Origin: Nocardia mangyaensis
GTDB lineage: Bacteria > Actinomycetota > Actinomycetes > Mycobacteriales > Mycobacteriaceae
DNA: 64,000 nt
Reading direction: 5' to 3'
Assembly (NCBI RefSeq): GCF_001886715.1
Contig: NZ_CP018082.1
Coordinates: forward strand, 5,270,001-5,334,000
Under the pieces are notes generated by a model, which saw nothing but the letters and a program-made list of their open reading frames with translations, was not told where the DNA came from and did no database searches. Of the stretch, positions 17,575-26,056 are shown one piece after another; the stretch's first letter is position 1, and the number at the start of each line of letters is the position of its first letter. The position numbers and the translations under genes were made by a program.

Positions 17575-19314
17575 TCACAACGGACGCCACACGATTTCGA
17601 CTGAGGACTTGTCGAACCGCCACACGCGTCCGTTCTGGTCTTCCCACTTCGCGGCGTAGATGTTCGCGGGCCGCACGATCACTTTCTCGATCACGCGGGC
17701 GGCGGCTTCGTGCCGCCAGCGCGACCCTTTGGTGGTCCATGCCTTGCGCAGCTCGCCCGGTGTGGAACCGATGTCGGCCAACACCGCCAGCGCCTGACTC
17801 GAGCGCAACGAATCCTGCTCGGCCCGCAAGGTCTTCAAGCTGGCTTTGAGTCCGGTGATCGTGCGGTCGATGACGCGCAAGTCGAACTCGTCACCGGCAC
17901 CGGTCAATACCTCGGTGCGGCGGTCGGCCTCGGCGTCCAAGTTTCCTGCGGTAGTTTCGATCCGTTTCTGTAGTGCGGCGATCTGTTCGGCGTTGTCGTT
18001 GCCGCGATCCAACCGGGCGAGGATGTCGGGGTTCTCGTATTCAGCGATCACCGCTTGCCCGACGAACGTTTCCAACGCGTCCGCGTCGCGGAACACCCGC
18101 CCGCACGCGCACGCGACGTTGAACCCGTCCTTGGAACGGCACCCGTAGCGGCGCTGAACCGCCGGGGGCCCGGTCTTACGCTTGCGTTCCAATGCTGAGC
18201 CGACCAACCATCCCCCGCAGTACTGCCCCGGCCGGTCAGTGCCTTCTTTCCACGTGCCGCCGCATTCGGCCAACCCGGTCATCCAATACTCACCGTTGCG
18301 TTGGCGTGGCCGCTCGGGGTTCTTGGACCGGCGGTGCGCGGTCACTGCCGCGCGCATCGCGTCATGCTCGGCGCGAGTGAAGATCGCGGGCCACTGCCCA
18401 CGATGACGGGTACCGCTGCGCTCGTGGAAGCGAATGCCGTTGCCTTCGGGGTTGTTCAGGCACTCGCAACGATCACCGTTGGCGTCGGTGTGCTCGCCCA
18501 GGTCGTAAGCCACATACGCTTCCAACAGCAGCAAGTGAGACAACTTGCCCACCCGCCACCGATCACCCTCCGACGTTGTCACCCCGCGCGCGTTCCAGTC
18601 GGTAATGATCGCGGTCTGCGTCTCACCGTTGATCAGCCGGTCACGGCCTTCGCGCAACACCGCGACTTCCTCGTCACGCAATGCGCACCGGTCCAGGATC
18701 TCGTCCCCGGTGATCGGGTGCGTGCCCGCGACTTTCCCGTAGCCGAAACGGCGCGAGCCGCCCTGCATGACACCTTTGGCGGCTTCCTCGCTCATCCGCT
18801 CCAACAAATTTTCGGTGTTGACTTCGCGGTACTCGACCGCCTCGGCGACGGCGACCATGAAATTCTTGCGGCCCGCACCAGTGGTCAGGTCATAGTCGGT
18901 GGCGTTGACGAAGCAGTACCGCACACCCTCATCACGTCCGAGCTTCATCAACTCGTTGCCCAGGTCGTAGTCACGGGTCAACCGGGACACATCACGAGCA
19001 AGAACAACTTTGGCCGGTCCACCGGCCACCAACCCCAGCACTTCCCGCAAGGCAGGCCGGTCCGCGTCGGCACCGGACATGTCGTTGTCACAGAAGATCC
19101 GCGCCAACGGCAGCTTCTTGCGCTTGGCGTGCTTGACCTGATTTTTGGCCTGTAGGTGCACGCCTTCGGCGCGGTCCTTCTCGTCACGGGAGATACGCAC
19201 GTAGCCATACACCCATTGAGCAGGGTCGATGTCGGCAACAGCGACGGCTAGAGCCGCATTGATCTCGGTAAGCCAAACGGGCTCTACCTGGGTCTTTGTC
19301 TTCGATCGCGTCAT
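17575..19314 (-). CDS. large serine recombinase (integrase)
   Basis: This 579-residue protein has an N-terminal resolvase domain with YGYVRISRDEK (nucleophile Ser 42), RPALREVL and DVSRLTRD. It then has a recombinase domain (about 200-330), a zinc-ribbon region with Cys pairs (CGGTWKEG, CGCRSKDGF-like, ACACGRVF) and a coiled-coil part near 440-530. This is the layout of phage and ICE integrases that join attP and attB without duplication of long repeats. GGGAG lies 9 nt before ATG 19314. It sits at the junction with a broken host gene, as expected for an integrase at the element end. Confidence 0.9.
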   Translation of the reverse strand: MTRSKTKTQVEPVWLTEINAALAVAVADIDPAQWVYGYVRISRDEKDRAEGVHLQAKNQVKHAKRKKLPLARIFCDNDMSGADADRPALREVLGLVAGGPAKVVLARDVSRLTRDYDLGNELMKLGRDEGVRYCFVNATDYDLTTGAGRKNFMVAVAEAVEYREVNTENLLERMSEEAAKGVMQGGSRRFGYGKVAGTHPITGDEILDRCALRDEEVAVLREGRDRLINGETQTAIITDWNARGVTTSEGDRWRVGKLSHLLLLEAYVAYDLGEHTDANGDRCECLNNPEGNGIRFHERSGTRHRGQWPAIFTRAEHDAMRAAVTAHRRSKNPERPRQRNGEYWMTGLAECGGTWKEGTDRPGQYCGGWLVGSALERKRKTGPPAVQRRYGCRSKDGFNVACACGRVFRDADALETFVGQAVIAEYENPDILARLDRGNDNAEQIAALQKRIETTAGNLDAEADRRTEVLTGAGDEFDLRVIDRTITGLKASLKTLRAEQDSLRSSQALAVLADIGSTPGELRKAWTTKGSRWRHEAAARVIEKVIVRPANIYAAKWEDQNGRVWRFDKSSVEIVWRPL

Positions 19315-19375
19315 GACTCAATTCTCCCAAGAGGAGTGCATAAGCACTACCTTTCGGGGGTCAGCGTCGAGTACC
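19315..19375. other. probable right attachment junction of the serine-integrase element
   Basis: Element sequence gives way to the XRE regulator coding sequence around 19352-19360 (CGGGGGTCAGCGTCGAGTAC). An inverted repeat AGTGC-ATAA-GCACT lies at 19335-19348, close to the predicted crossover. The exact core cannot be set without the left junction. Confidence 0.55.
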
Positions 19376-20079
19376 TCACCCGGCTCGAACAAGGCCGCGA
19401 TCGCAGGCCCTCACCGCCGGTGCTGTCCGCGCTGGCCGAGGCCCTGCGGCTGGCCTCGAGCGAACGAATCCACCTGCACCGGTTGACCAAGTCCGCCGAC
19501 AGCGGGTTCAGCTGTATGGGTGGCGCGCAGCCCAACCGCACCGTGCGGCCCACCGTGCGGGCCATGCTCGATCGGTTCGAGCCCGGCGCCGCGCTGGTGG
19601 TCAACAACATCCGCGAGGTGCTGGCCTACACCGACGGCTACCACCGGTTGATGGCGGATTCGGGGCTCTTCGACGAACCGGAACCCGACCTGGCCACCTA
19701 TCTGCTCACCGATCCGCGGGCACGCACCGTGTTCCCCGACTGGTCGCACGTCGCCGACGAACTGGTCGCGGCATTCAAGCAGGGCCCTTTTCGCGCCGAT
19801 CCCTACATCGCCCACCGCGCCGACGAGCTGACCGTGGTGGCCGGGGCCGAGTTCACCGAGCGGGTCGAGCGGGTGCCGAGCCTGCCCGCCGCGACCGGCA
19901 TCGTCCGGCTGGCCCATCCCAGCGCCGGTCCGTTGCGGCTGGCGTTCGAAACACTCGACCTGCCCGCCGACGACGACCAGCAGCTCATCGTCTACCTGCC
20001 CGCCGACGACGCCACCGCGGCCGCGCTGGACGGCCTGGCCGGTCGTCGTCGCGGCGGGCTCCGGTCGATCACCGGCTGA
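19336..20079 (+). pseudogene. XRE/MmyB-like regulator, N-terminus removed by integration
   Basis: From GVSVEYLTRLEQGRDRRPSP onward the protein reads as the second half of an XRE HTH domain. It is followed by an MmyB-like ligand-binding region (VLAYTDGYHRLM, YLLTDPRARTVFPDW, HPSAGPLRLAFETLDLP, DDQQLIVYLP). Family members begin about 35-40 residues earlier with an LRRRR...[12 protein letters not shown] first helix pair; this part is absent, and the first codons (from GTG 19336) derive from the integrated element. DNA binding is probably lost. The missing 5' part should lie at the far-left end of the element. The intact family member at 58953-59795 shows the expected layout. Confidence 0.75.
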
Positions 20080-20133
20080 GTTCGCGTCGCGCGGTTTCAC
20101 CGCCGCCGAGCCCGACCGGTAACCTAGGACATC

Positions 20134-21252
20134 GTGCATCCTGACGTTATCGCCGACCTCGCCGAACTCGACACCACGCTCAAGACGGTCGAGTCGGTCC
20201 TCGATGTCGAGGAGTTACGCCGACGCATCGACGAGCTCGAGCATCAGGCCGCCGACCCCGAGCTCTGGAACAACCAGGACCACGCCCAGCAGGTGACCAG
20301 CGAGCTCTCGCACGCACAGAGCGAACTGCGCCGGGTGGAGGAACTGCGCCAGCGGCTCGAGGACCTGCCGGTGCTCTACGAACTGGCCGAGGCCGAAGAG
20401 GGCGCCGCCGAGGCGGAGGCCACCGCCGACGCCGATGCCGAGCGGGCCGCGCTGCGCATCGACATCGAGGCGATGGAAGTGCGCACCCTGCTCTCCGGTG
20501 AGTACGACAAGCGTGACGCGCTGGTCAACATTCGTTCCGGCGCCGGTGGCGTCGACGCCGCCGACTGGGCGATGATGCTGATGCGCATGTACATCCGCTG
20601 GGCCGAGCGGCACAAGTACTCCGTGGAGGTCTACGACACCTCCTACGCCGAGGAGGCGGGCATCAAGAGCGCCACCTTCGCGGTGAAGTCGCCCTATGCC
20701 TACGGCACCCTCTCGGTCGAGATGGGCACCCATCGCCTGGTGCGGATCAGCCCGTTCGACAACCAGGGCCGCCGCCAGACCTCCTTCGCCGAGGTGGAGG
20801 TGCTGCCGGTGGTGGAGACCACCGACCACATCGAGATCCCCGACGGCGATGTCCGCGTCGACGTGTACCGCTCCTCGGGCCCCGGTGGCCAGTCGGTCAA
20901 CACCACCGACTCGGCGGTGCGCCTGACCCACATCCCCACCGGCATCGTGGTGACCTGCCAGAACGAGAAGTCGCAGCTGCAGAACAAGATCTCGGCCATG
21001 CGCGTGCTGCAGGCCAAGCTGCTCGAGCGCAAGCGCCAGGAGGAGCGCGCTCAGATGGACGCGCTCAAGACCAACGAGGGCGCGTCGTGGGGCAATCAGA
21101 TGCGTTCCTACGTGCTGCATCCGTACCAGATGGTCAAGGATCTGCGCACCAACCATGAGGTCAACAACCCCTCGGCGGTGCTCGACGGCGACATCGACGG
21201 CTTCATCGAATCCGGAATCCGTTGGCGCATGCGGGATCAGGCCGAGGCGTAG
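20134..21252 (+). CDS. prfB: peptide chain release factor 2
   Basis: This 372-residue class-I release factor recognises UGA/UAA and triggers peptide release on the ribosome. It has the GGQ motif in [19 protein letters not shown], the codon-recognition region around SPF ([16 protein letters not shown]), and the typical C-terminus [14 protein letters not shown]. The frame is continuous, so the programmed +1 frameshift found in many other bacteria is absent, as usual for this group. Start is GTG 20134. It opens a conserved series with the MscS-type gene, a small ORF and ftsEX. Confidence 0.95.
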   Translation: MHPDVIADLAELDTTLKTVESVLDVEELRRRIDELEHQAADPELWNNQDHAQQVTSELSHAQSELRRVEELRQRLEDLPVLYELAEAEEGAAEAEATADADAERAALRIDIEAMEVRTLLSGEYDKRDALVNIRSGAGGVDAADWAMMLMRMYIRWAERHKYSVEVYDTSYAEEAGIKSATFAVKSPYAYGTLSVEMGTHRLVRISPFDNQGRRQTSFAEVEVLPVVETTDHIEIPDGDVRVDVYRSSGPGGQSVNTTDSAVRLTHIPTGIVVTCQNEKSQLQNKISAMRVLQAKLLERKRQEERAQMDALKTNEGASWGNQMRSYVLHPYQMVKDLRTNHEVNNPSAVLDGDIDGFIESGIRWRMRDQAEA

Positions 21253-21392
21253 CCACCTGTTCGCTCCTCCCGGAGCGTTCCGGGCACGTTTGACCTGGCA
21301 CTGTGACCGCGCTGTAACCTTTCTGGTGTGTGTTCGAACGAACCGGAACAGTGCCACCGCCAGCCCCGACCCCGCTCTGCCGGGTCGGCGCG

Positions 21393-22250
21393 GTGAACGA
21401 CGTCCTCGCGATCAGCGCCGGGTCCGAGGTCACCGCCTGGCTTCGCTCGAGCGGCCTGGAAATCGTCCTGCTGGTGATCGGCGCGATGCTGTTCGGCCGG
21501 TTGGCCGCGTTCATCCGCGACCGGGTGACCAGCAAGATCGACTCGGGTTTCCAGTCCAGCGACGCCCTGGTCCGCACCGAGGCGGCCAAGCATCGGCACG
21601 CGCTGGCGCAGGTGGTCACCTGGGTGGTGTTGACCATCGTCTACGTGCTGGTCGGCATGGAGGTGCTGCAGCGGCTCGGCTTCGCGGTAACGGGGCTGGT
21701 GGCGCCCGCGGCGGTGCTCGGCGCCGCCCTCGGTTTCGGCGCGCAGCGCATCGTCCAGGACATCCTGGCCGGGTTCTTCCTGATCACCGAGCGGCAGTAC
21801 GGCTTCGGTGACGTGGTGCAGATCGCGGTCGTCGGCGGCGGCGACCCGGCCGAGGGCACCGTCGAGGATGTGACCCTGCGCATCACCACGCTGCGCAATT
21901 CCGACGGTGAGGTGATCACCGTCCCCAACGGGCAGATCGTGAAGGTCATCAACCTGTCCAAGGACTGGGCGCGCGCCGCGATCGACGTACCGGTCTCGGC
22001 GCAGGCCGACATCACCAGGATCAACGAGGTCCTGCACCAGGTGTGCACCGAGGCATATCAGGACCCCCGGCTCGAACCGCTGCTGCTCGACGAGCCTTCG
22101 GTGATGGGTGTGGAAGGTCTCTCGCTTGCCGAGATGAACATCCGGATGGTTGCCCGCACATTGCCGGGCAAGCAATTCGAGGTGGGCCGTGAGCTGCGAG
22201 TCCGGGTGGCCGCGGCCCTGCGGAAGGAAGGAATCAGTGAAACCACGTAA
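21393..22250 (+). CDS. MscS-family mechanosensitive channel
   Basis: Transmembrane helices near the N-terminus (SGLEIVLLVIGAMLFG and VVTWVVLTIVYVLVG) lead to the pore-lining helix LVAPAAVLGAALGFGAQRIVQDILAGFFLI, the MscS signature. The beta domain (QYGFGDVVQI, TVEDVTLRITTLRNSDGEVITVPNGQI) follows. It releases solutes across the plasma membrane during osmotic downshock. GTG 21393 gives a protein of 285 residues that starts MNDVLAIS; GTG 21330 would add 21 residues, and neither has a strong RBS. Confidence 0.85.
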   Translation: MNDVLAISAGSEVTAWLRSSGLEIVLLVIGAMLFGRLAAFIRDRVTSKIDSGFQSSDALVRTEAAKHRHALAQVVTWVVLTIVYVLVGMEVLQRLGFAVTGLVAPAAVLGAALGFGAQRIVQDILAGFFLITERQYGFGDVVQIAVVGGGDPAEGTVEDVTLRITTLRNSDGEVITVPNGQIVKVINLSKDWARAAIDVPVSAQADITRINEVLHQVCTEAYQDPRLEPLLLDEPSVMGVEGLSLAEMNIRMVARTLPGKQFEVGRELRVRVAAALRKEGISETT

Positions 22251-22386
22251 GTCCACAGCGATCCTGATGGCTGCCTGGGTGTCCACGTTCGTCGTCTACG
22301 TGTTCGTCAAGCCCGCCGATCCGGCGGCCACCGGGCCCTCGACGCTACTCAATGCCGTGCCCACCTGGGTCGATCCCCAACCGTAG
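22237..22386 (+). CDS. small single-span membrane protein
   Basis: This 49-residue ORF starts with GTG after GGAAGGAAGG and overlaps the end of the channel gene by 14 bp. It has one transmembrane helix ([17 protein letters not shown]) followed by a Pro-rich extracytoplasmic tail. A small ORF occupies the same place upstream of ftsE in related genomes. Function unknown. Confidence 0.6.
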   Translation: MKPRKSTAILMAAWVSTFVVYVFVKPADPAATGPSTLLNAVPTWVDPQP

Positions 22387-22457
22387 GTCCGGTCCGCGCC
22401 TCGCCGGTGTGCTCGGGGCCCGCTGAGCGGCCTGGTCGCTGGCTAGACTGGCTCCCC

Positions 22458-23147
22458 GTGATCACCATGCGCAACGTCACCAAGTCGTACAAGACGTCGA
22501 CGAGGCCGGCGCTGGACAATGTTTCCGTCGAGGTGGACAAGGGCGAGTTCGTCTTCATCATCGGTCCGTCCGGCTCGGGCAAGTCGACGTTCATGCGACT
22601 GCTGCTCAAGGAGGAGGCGCCGACCTCCGGGGAGATCCGGGTGGCCGATTTCCGGGTCGACCGGTTGCCGGGGCGCAAGGTGCCGAAGTTGCGGCAGCGG
22701 ATCGGCTGCGTGTTCCAGGACTTCCGGTTGCTGCAGCAGAAGACCGTGGAGCAGAACGTGGCGTTCGCGCTGGAGGTGATCGGCAAGCGACGCCAGTTCA
22801 TCGAGCGCACGGTGCCCGAGGTACTCGACATGGTCGGGCTCGGCGGCAAAGGCAATCGGTTGCCCTCGGAGCTGTCCGGTGGTGAGCAGCAGCGGGTGGC
22901 GATCGCGCGCGCGTTCGTCAACCGGCCGCTGGTGCTGCTGGCCGACGAACCGACCGGCAACCTCGATCCCGAGACCAGCGCCGACATCATGGCGCTGCTC
23001 GAACGCATCAACCGTGTCGGCACCACGGTGCTGATGGCCACCCACGACAACCACATCGTCGACTCGATGCGCAGGCGGGTGGTGGAACTCGACCACGGCA
23101 GACTCGTGCGCGACGAGGCGACCGGGGTCTACGGGGTGGGGCGATAA
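22458..23147 (+). CDS. ftsE: cell-division ABC transporter ATPase FtsE
   Basis: This 229-residue ATPase has Walker [10 protein letters not shown], signature [14 protein letters not shown], and Walker [15 protein letters not shown]. With FtsX it forms a membrane complex that controls peptidoglycan hydrolases at the septum. GTG 22458 matches family N-termini ([15 protein letters not shown]). It overlaps ftsX by one base (TAATG), indicating coupled translation. Confidence 0.95.
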   Translation: MITMRNVTKSYKTSTRPALDNVSVEVDKGEFVFIIGPSGSGKSTFMRLLLKEEAPTSGEIRVADFRVDRLPGRKVPKLRQRIGCVFQDFRLLQQKTVEQNVAFALEVIGKRRQFIERTVPEVLDMVGLGGKGNRLPSELSGGEQQRVAIARAFVNRPLVLLADEPTGNLDPETSADIMALLERINRVGTTVLMATHDNHIVDSMRRRVVELDHGRLVRDEATGVYGVGR

Positions 23148-24049
23148 TGCGACTGAGTTTCCTGTTCACCGAGGTCGTCGACGGCCTGCGCCGCAATCTC
23201 ACGATGACCATCGCGATGATCCTGACCACCGCGGTCTCGCTGATGATGCTCGGCGGCGGCATGCTGTCGGTGCGGATGGCCGACAAGACCGAGAACTTCT
23301 TCATCGGTCGCCTCGAGGTGCGTTTCTACCTCGACGAGTCCGTCTCCACCACCGATCCCGACTGCGCCGCCGAGCCGTGCGCGGGTCTGCTGGCCGACCT
23401 CAAGCAGACCTCGGGCGTGGAGAGCGTGCAGTTCCTCAACCGCGCCGACGCGCTGGAAGAAGCCAAGGAACTGTTCGCCGACCAGCCGGAGATGGTGCAG
23501 TACATCGCCGATTCGCCGCTGCCCGCCTCGCTGCGGGTGAAGATGACCGATGCCGATCAGTACCAGCACATCTACGACAGTTTCGCGACGCGCGACGGGG
23601 TGCGGATCGTCGCCAACGACAAGGAGTTCGTGGATCGGTTGGTGAGCCTGTTCGACGGGTTGCGCAATGCCGCGTTCGGCCTGGCGTTGGTGATGGCGCT
23701 CGCGGCGATGCTGCTGGTGTTGAACATGGTGCAGATCGCCGCCTTCACCCGGCGCACGGAAGTCGGGATCATGCGCCTGGTCGGCGCGACGCGCTGGTAT
23801 ACCCAGCTGCCGTTCCTGCTCGAGGCGGTGGCGGCGGCGTTCGTCGGATCGGTGCTGGCGGTGCTCGGCCTGGTGATCGCGCGTCCGCTGGTGATCGACC
23901 GGGCGCTGGGCCCGCTGTTCGACAGCAACGTGTTCCCGCGAATCACCGGTGACGACATCGCGGTGGTGGCATTGACGATCGCGCCCATCGGCGTCGTCTT
24001 CGCGGCGGTCACCGCCTATCTCACGTTGCGGTTCTACGTGCGGGAGTGA
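23147..24049 (+). CDS. ftsX: cell-division membrane protein FtsX
   Basis: This 300-residue protein has four membrane segments: one near the N-terminus and three after residue 170. A large extracytoplasmic loop contains the Cys pair CAAEPC, as in mycobacterial FtsX, where the loop binds the hydrolase RipC. It is cotranscribed with ftsE. In mycobacteria smpB follows directly; here no smpB is found before the fadE genes. Confidence 0.95.
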   Translation: MRLSFLFTEVVDGLRRNLTMTIAMILTTAVSLMMLGGGMLSVRMADKTENFFIGRLEVRFYLDESVSTTDPDCAAEPCAGLLADLKQTSGVESVQFLNRADALEEAKELFADQPEMVQYIADSPLPASLRVKMTDADQYQHIYDSFATRDGVRIVANDKEFVDRLVSLFDGLRNAAFGLALVMALAAMLLVLNMVQIAAFTRRTEVGIMRLVGATRWYTQLPFLLEAVAAAFVGSVLAVLGLVIARPLVIDRALGPLFDSNVFPRITGDDIAVVALTIAPIGVVFAAVTAYLTLRFYVRE

Positions 24050-24437
24050 CGGGCTTCTGGCCGGGTCGTCATCCCACGCCTCGACTTGGACCGTTGACCA
24101 CCACGCTCTGGCGGCGTTCGCTTCTCGGGCGATGCCGCCGCTGGTGCGTGGTGATCAACGGTCCATTCGGCGATCCGGTGGGTTCCGGGGCACCCTCGAG
24201 TCCTGGCAGCCATAACGAATCGGGATCGATCGCCGCCCGTCGATCGGGCGAGCGCGATGGCTGATCGGGCCAACCCCAGTCCAGTCGACGACCAGCTGTG
24301 AGGAAGTACAGCTCATCGCGGTGACAGCCGTACCGGGCCGAGGTCACCAGCAGAATGAGGGGCGGCGACCGGTGCGAAGATGGTCGCTTGTCCAGCGCGA
24401 CACGGTTTCGACGATTATGCTGGCGATCATTGCACTT
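24050..24437. other. intergenic region with long imperfect hairpin
   Basis: No gene is seen. GGACCGTTGACCACCACGC at 24088-24106 pairs with 24146-24164 (18 of 19 positions), with inner GGCGGC/GCCGCC pairs, giving a foldback of about 77 nt. It may act as the ftsX terminator or be a relic of a small mobile repeat. Confidence 0.6.
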
Positions 24438-24474
24438 CTTACTCCAGAGTAAGATAGTCTTACCGAGGAGTAAG
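24438..24474 (+). promoter_or_regulatory. tandem palindromic operator before the fadE pair
   Basis: CTTACTCCAGAGTAAG (24438-24453) is a perfect 7+2+7 palindrome. CTTACCGAGGAGTAAG (24459-24474) repeats it with CTTAC/GTAAG arms. The centres are 21 bp apart, two helical turns, so two repressor dimers could bind on one DNA face. A TetR-type regulator is the likely ligand. Confidence 0.65.
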
Positions 24475-24515
24475 ATAGCTGGGGACGCAACCGCCCCGAC
24501 AGCCGAGGAAATCAG

Positions 24516-25913
24516 GTGATGATGAGCACTCGAGACAGCGCGACGAAGCGACGTCCGAACGACACGTCCGCGGTCGGCCTCAGCCAGCCCAAGCGGGACT
24601 GGATGGGCGCCGCCATGCGCGCTTTGACGACCATTACCGGGTCGGAGCTCGCCGAGAAGTACAACTTGCGCAAGCCGATCGAGCGAGTCACCTACGAGGG
24701 CACCAAGACCGGGTTCCGCACGCTGGGCGCGGCCACCCGGACCTTCGCCAAGGTGACCGGCGGCGGTCAGCCCAAGCGGCTGCCCGACAACGAGGCCAAG
24801 ACCAAGGACTTCTTCGACCTCACCCCGTCGGACGAGCAGCAGATGATCGTCGAGACGGTGAAGGACTTCGCGGGTGAGATCCTGCGTCCGGCCGCCTACG
24901 ACGCCGACAATGCCGCCAAGGCTCCGCGCGATCTGCTCGAACGTGCCGCCGAGCTCGGCATCACGTTGATCAATGTGCCCGAGGAGCTCGAAGGCGCGGC
25001 GTCCGAGCGTGGCGCCGTCACCAACGCCCTGGTGGCCGAGGCTCTTTCCTACGGTGACATGGGTCTGGCGCTGCCGATCCTGGCGCCCAGCGGCGTGGCC
25101 GTCGCGCTCTCGCAGTGGGGCACCGACGCCCAGCAGAAGACCTATCTGCCCGCCTTCACCGGCGAGAACGTGCCGCAGGCGTCCGTGGTGATCAACGAAC
25201 CGCGCGCCCTGTTCGACCCGTTCGCCCTGCAGACCAAGGCCACCCGCTCCCCCAGTGGCTACCGCCTCAGCGGCGTGAAGAGCCTGGTCCCGGCCGCCGC
25301 CGACGCCGAGCTGTTCGTCGTGGCCGCCGAACTCGACGGTCGTCCGGCGCTGTTCCTGGTCGAATCCGATACCGCCGGGCTGTCGGTGGAAGCCGATCCG
25401 AGCATGGGCCTGCGTGCCGCGGGCCTGGGCCGGCTGATTCTGGACAACGTGGCCGTCGGCACCGACGCCGTGCTCGGCGACGGTGACGCCAAGGCGCGCG
25501 CCGCCGAGTACGCCGACGCCGTGCAGCTGGCCCGCCTCGGCTGGGCCTCGCTGGCGATCGGCACCGGCCAGTCGGTGCTCGACTACGTGATCCCCTACGT
25601 CAACGAGCGCGAGGCGTTCGGCGAGCCCATCTCGCACCGCCAGGCGGTGGCGTTCATGGTCGCCAACATCGCCATCGAGCTCGACGGTCTCCGCCTCGTG
25701 ACCCTGCGGGGCGCCTCACGCGCGGAGCAGGGTCTGTCGTTCGCCCGCGAGGCGGCACTGGCGCGCAAGCTGGCCACCGACAAGGGCATGCAGATCGGCC
25801 TGGACGGCGTGCAGCTGCTCGGCGGCCACGGCTTCACCAAGGAACACCCGGTCGAGCGCTGGTACCGCGACCTTCGTGCCATCGGCGTCGCCGAGGGCAT
25901 CGTGCTCGTGTAA
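24516..25913 (+). CDS. fadE24: acyl-CoA dehydrogenase, FadE24-like
   Basis: This 465-residue protein has an N-terminal extension of about 110 residues (LAEKYNLRKPIERVTYEGTK) before the acyl-CoA dehydrogenase fold, a layout typical of mycobacterial FadE24. The central beta domain has weak FAD motifs, and the C-terminal helical domain holds FGEPISHRQAVAFMVA and VQLLGGHGFTKEHPVERWYRD. It would oxidise acyl-CoA with the adjacent FadE23-like protein; such pairs may work as heteromers, which is inference here. Start is GTG 24516 or the ATGs at 24519 and 24522, all close to GAGGA. Confidence 0.85.
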   Translation: MMMSTRDSATKRRPNDTSAVGLSQPKRDWMGAAMRALTTITGSELAEKYNLRKPIERVTYEGTKTGFRTLGAATRTFAKVTGGGQPKRLPDNEAKTKDFFDLTPSDEQQMIVETVKDFAGEILRPAAYDADNAAKAPRDLLERAAELGITLINVPEELEGAASERGAVTNALVAEALSYGDMGLALPILAPSGVAVALSQWGTDAQQKTYLPAFTGENVPQASVVINEPRALFDPFALQTKATRSPSGYRLSGVKSLVPAAADAELFVVAAELDGRPALFLVESDTAGLSVEADPSMGLRAAGLGRLILDNVAVGTDAVLGDGDAKARAAEYADAVQLARLGWASLAIGTGQSVLDYVIPYVNEREAFGEPISHRQAVAFMVANIAIELDGLRLVTLRGASRAEQGLSFAREAALARKLATDKGMQIGLDGVQLLGGHGFTKEHPVERWYRDLRAIGVAEGIVLV

Positions 25914-25933
25914 TTGGCGCGCTGGCGCGCGCG

Positions 25934-26029
25934 GATTCGCGGCCCTGACGGGCCTTGATTCTTCCCTCCTCCGCTCAGTCGCTTCGCTCCATCGCTCCGT
26001 CAGTCCAGAATCAAGGCGGGCCGCGAATC
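25934..26029. repeat. long hairpin between the two fadE genes
   Basis: The arms at 25934-25962 and 26007-26029 pair as GATTCGCGGCCC plus CCTTGATTCT, with a 5-nt bulge, around a loop rich in CGCT/CTTCGCTCC motifs. It resembles intergenic repeat elements. It could stabilise or attenuate the mRNA between the two genes. Confidence 0.6.
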
Positions 26030-26056
26030 GGCTATCTCTCCTAGGAGAACCCTTAC

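Noticed and set aside
20134..20230. Programmed frameshift in prfB
   Set aside because: The frame is continuous from GTG to the stop with no early in-frame TGA.
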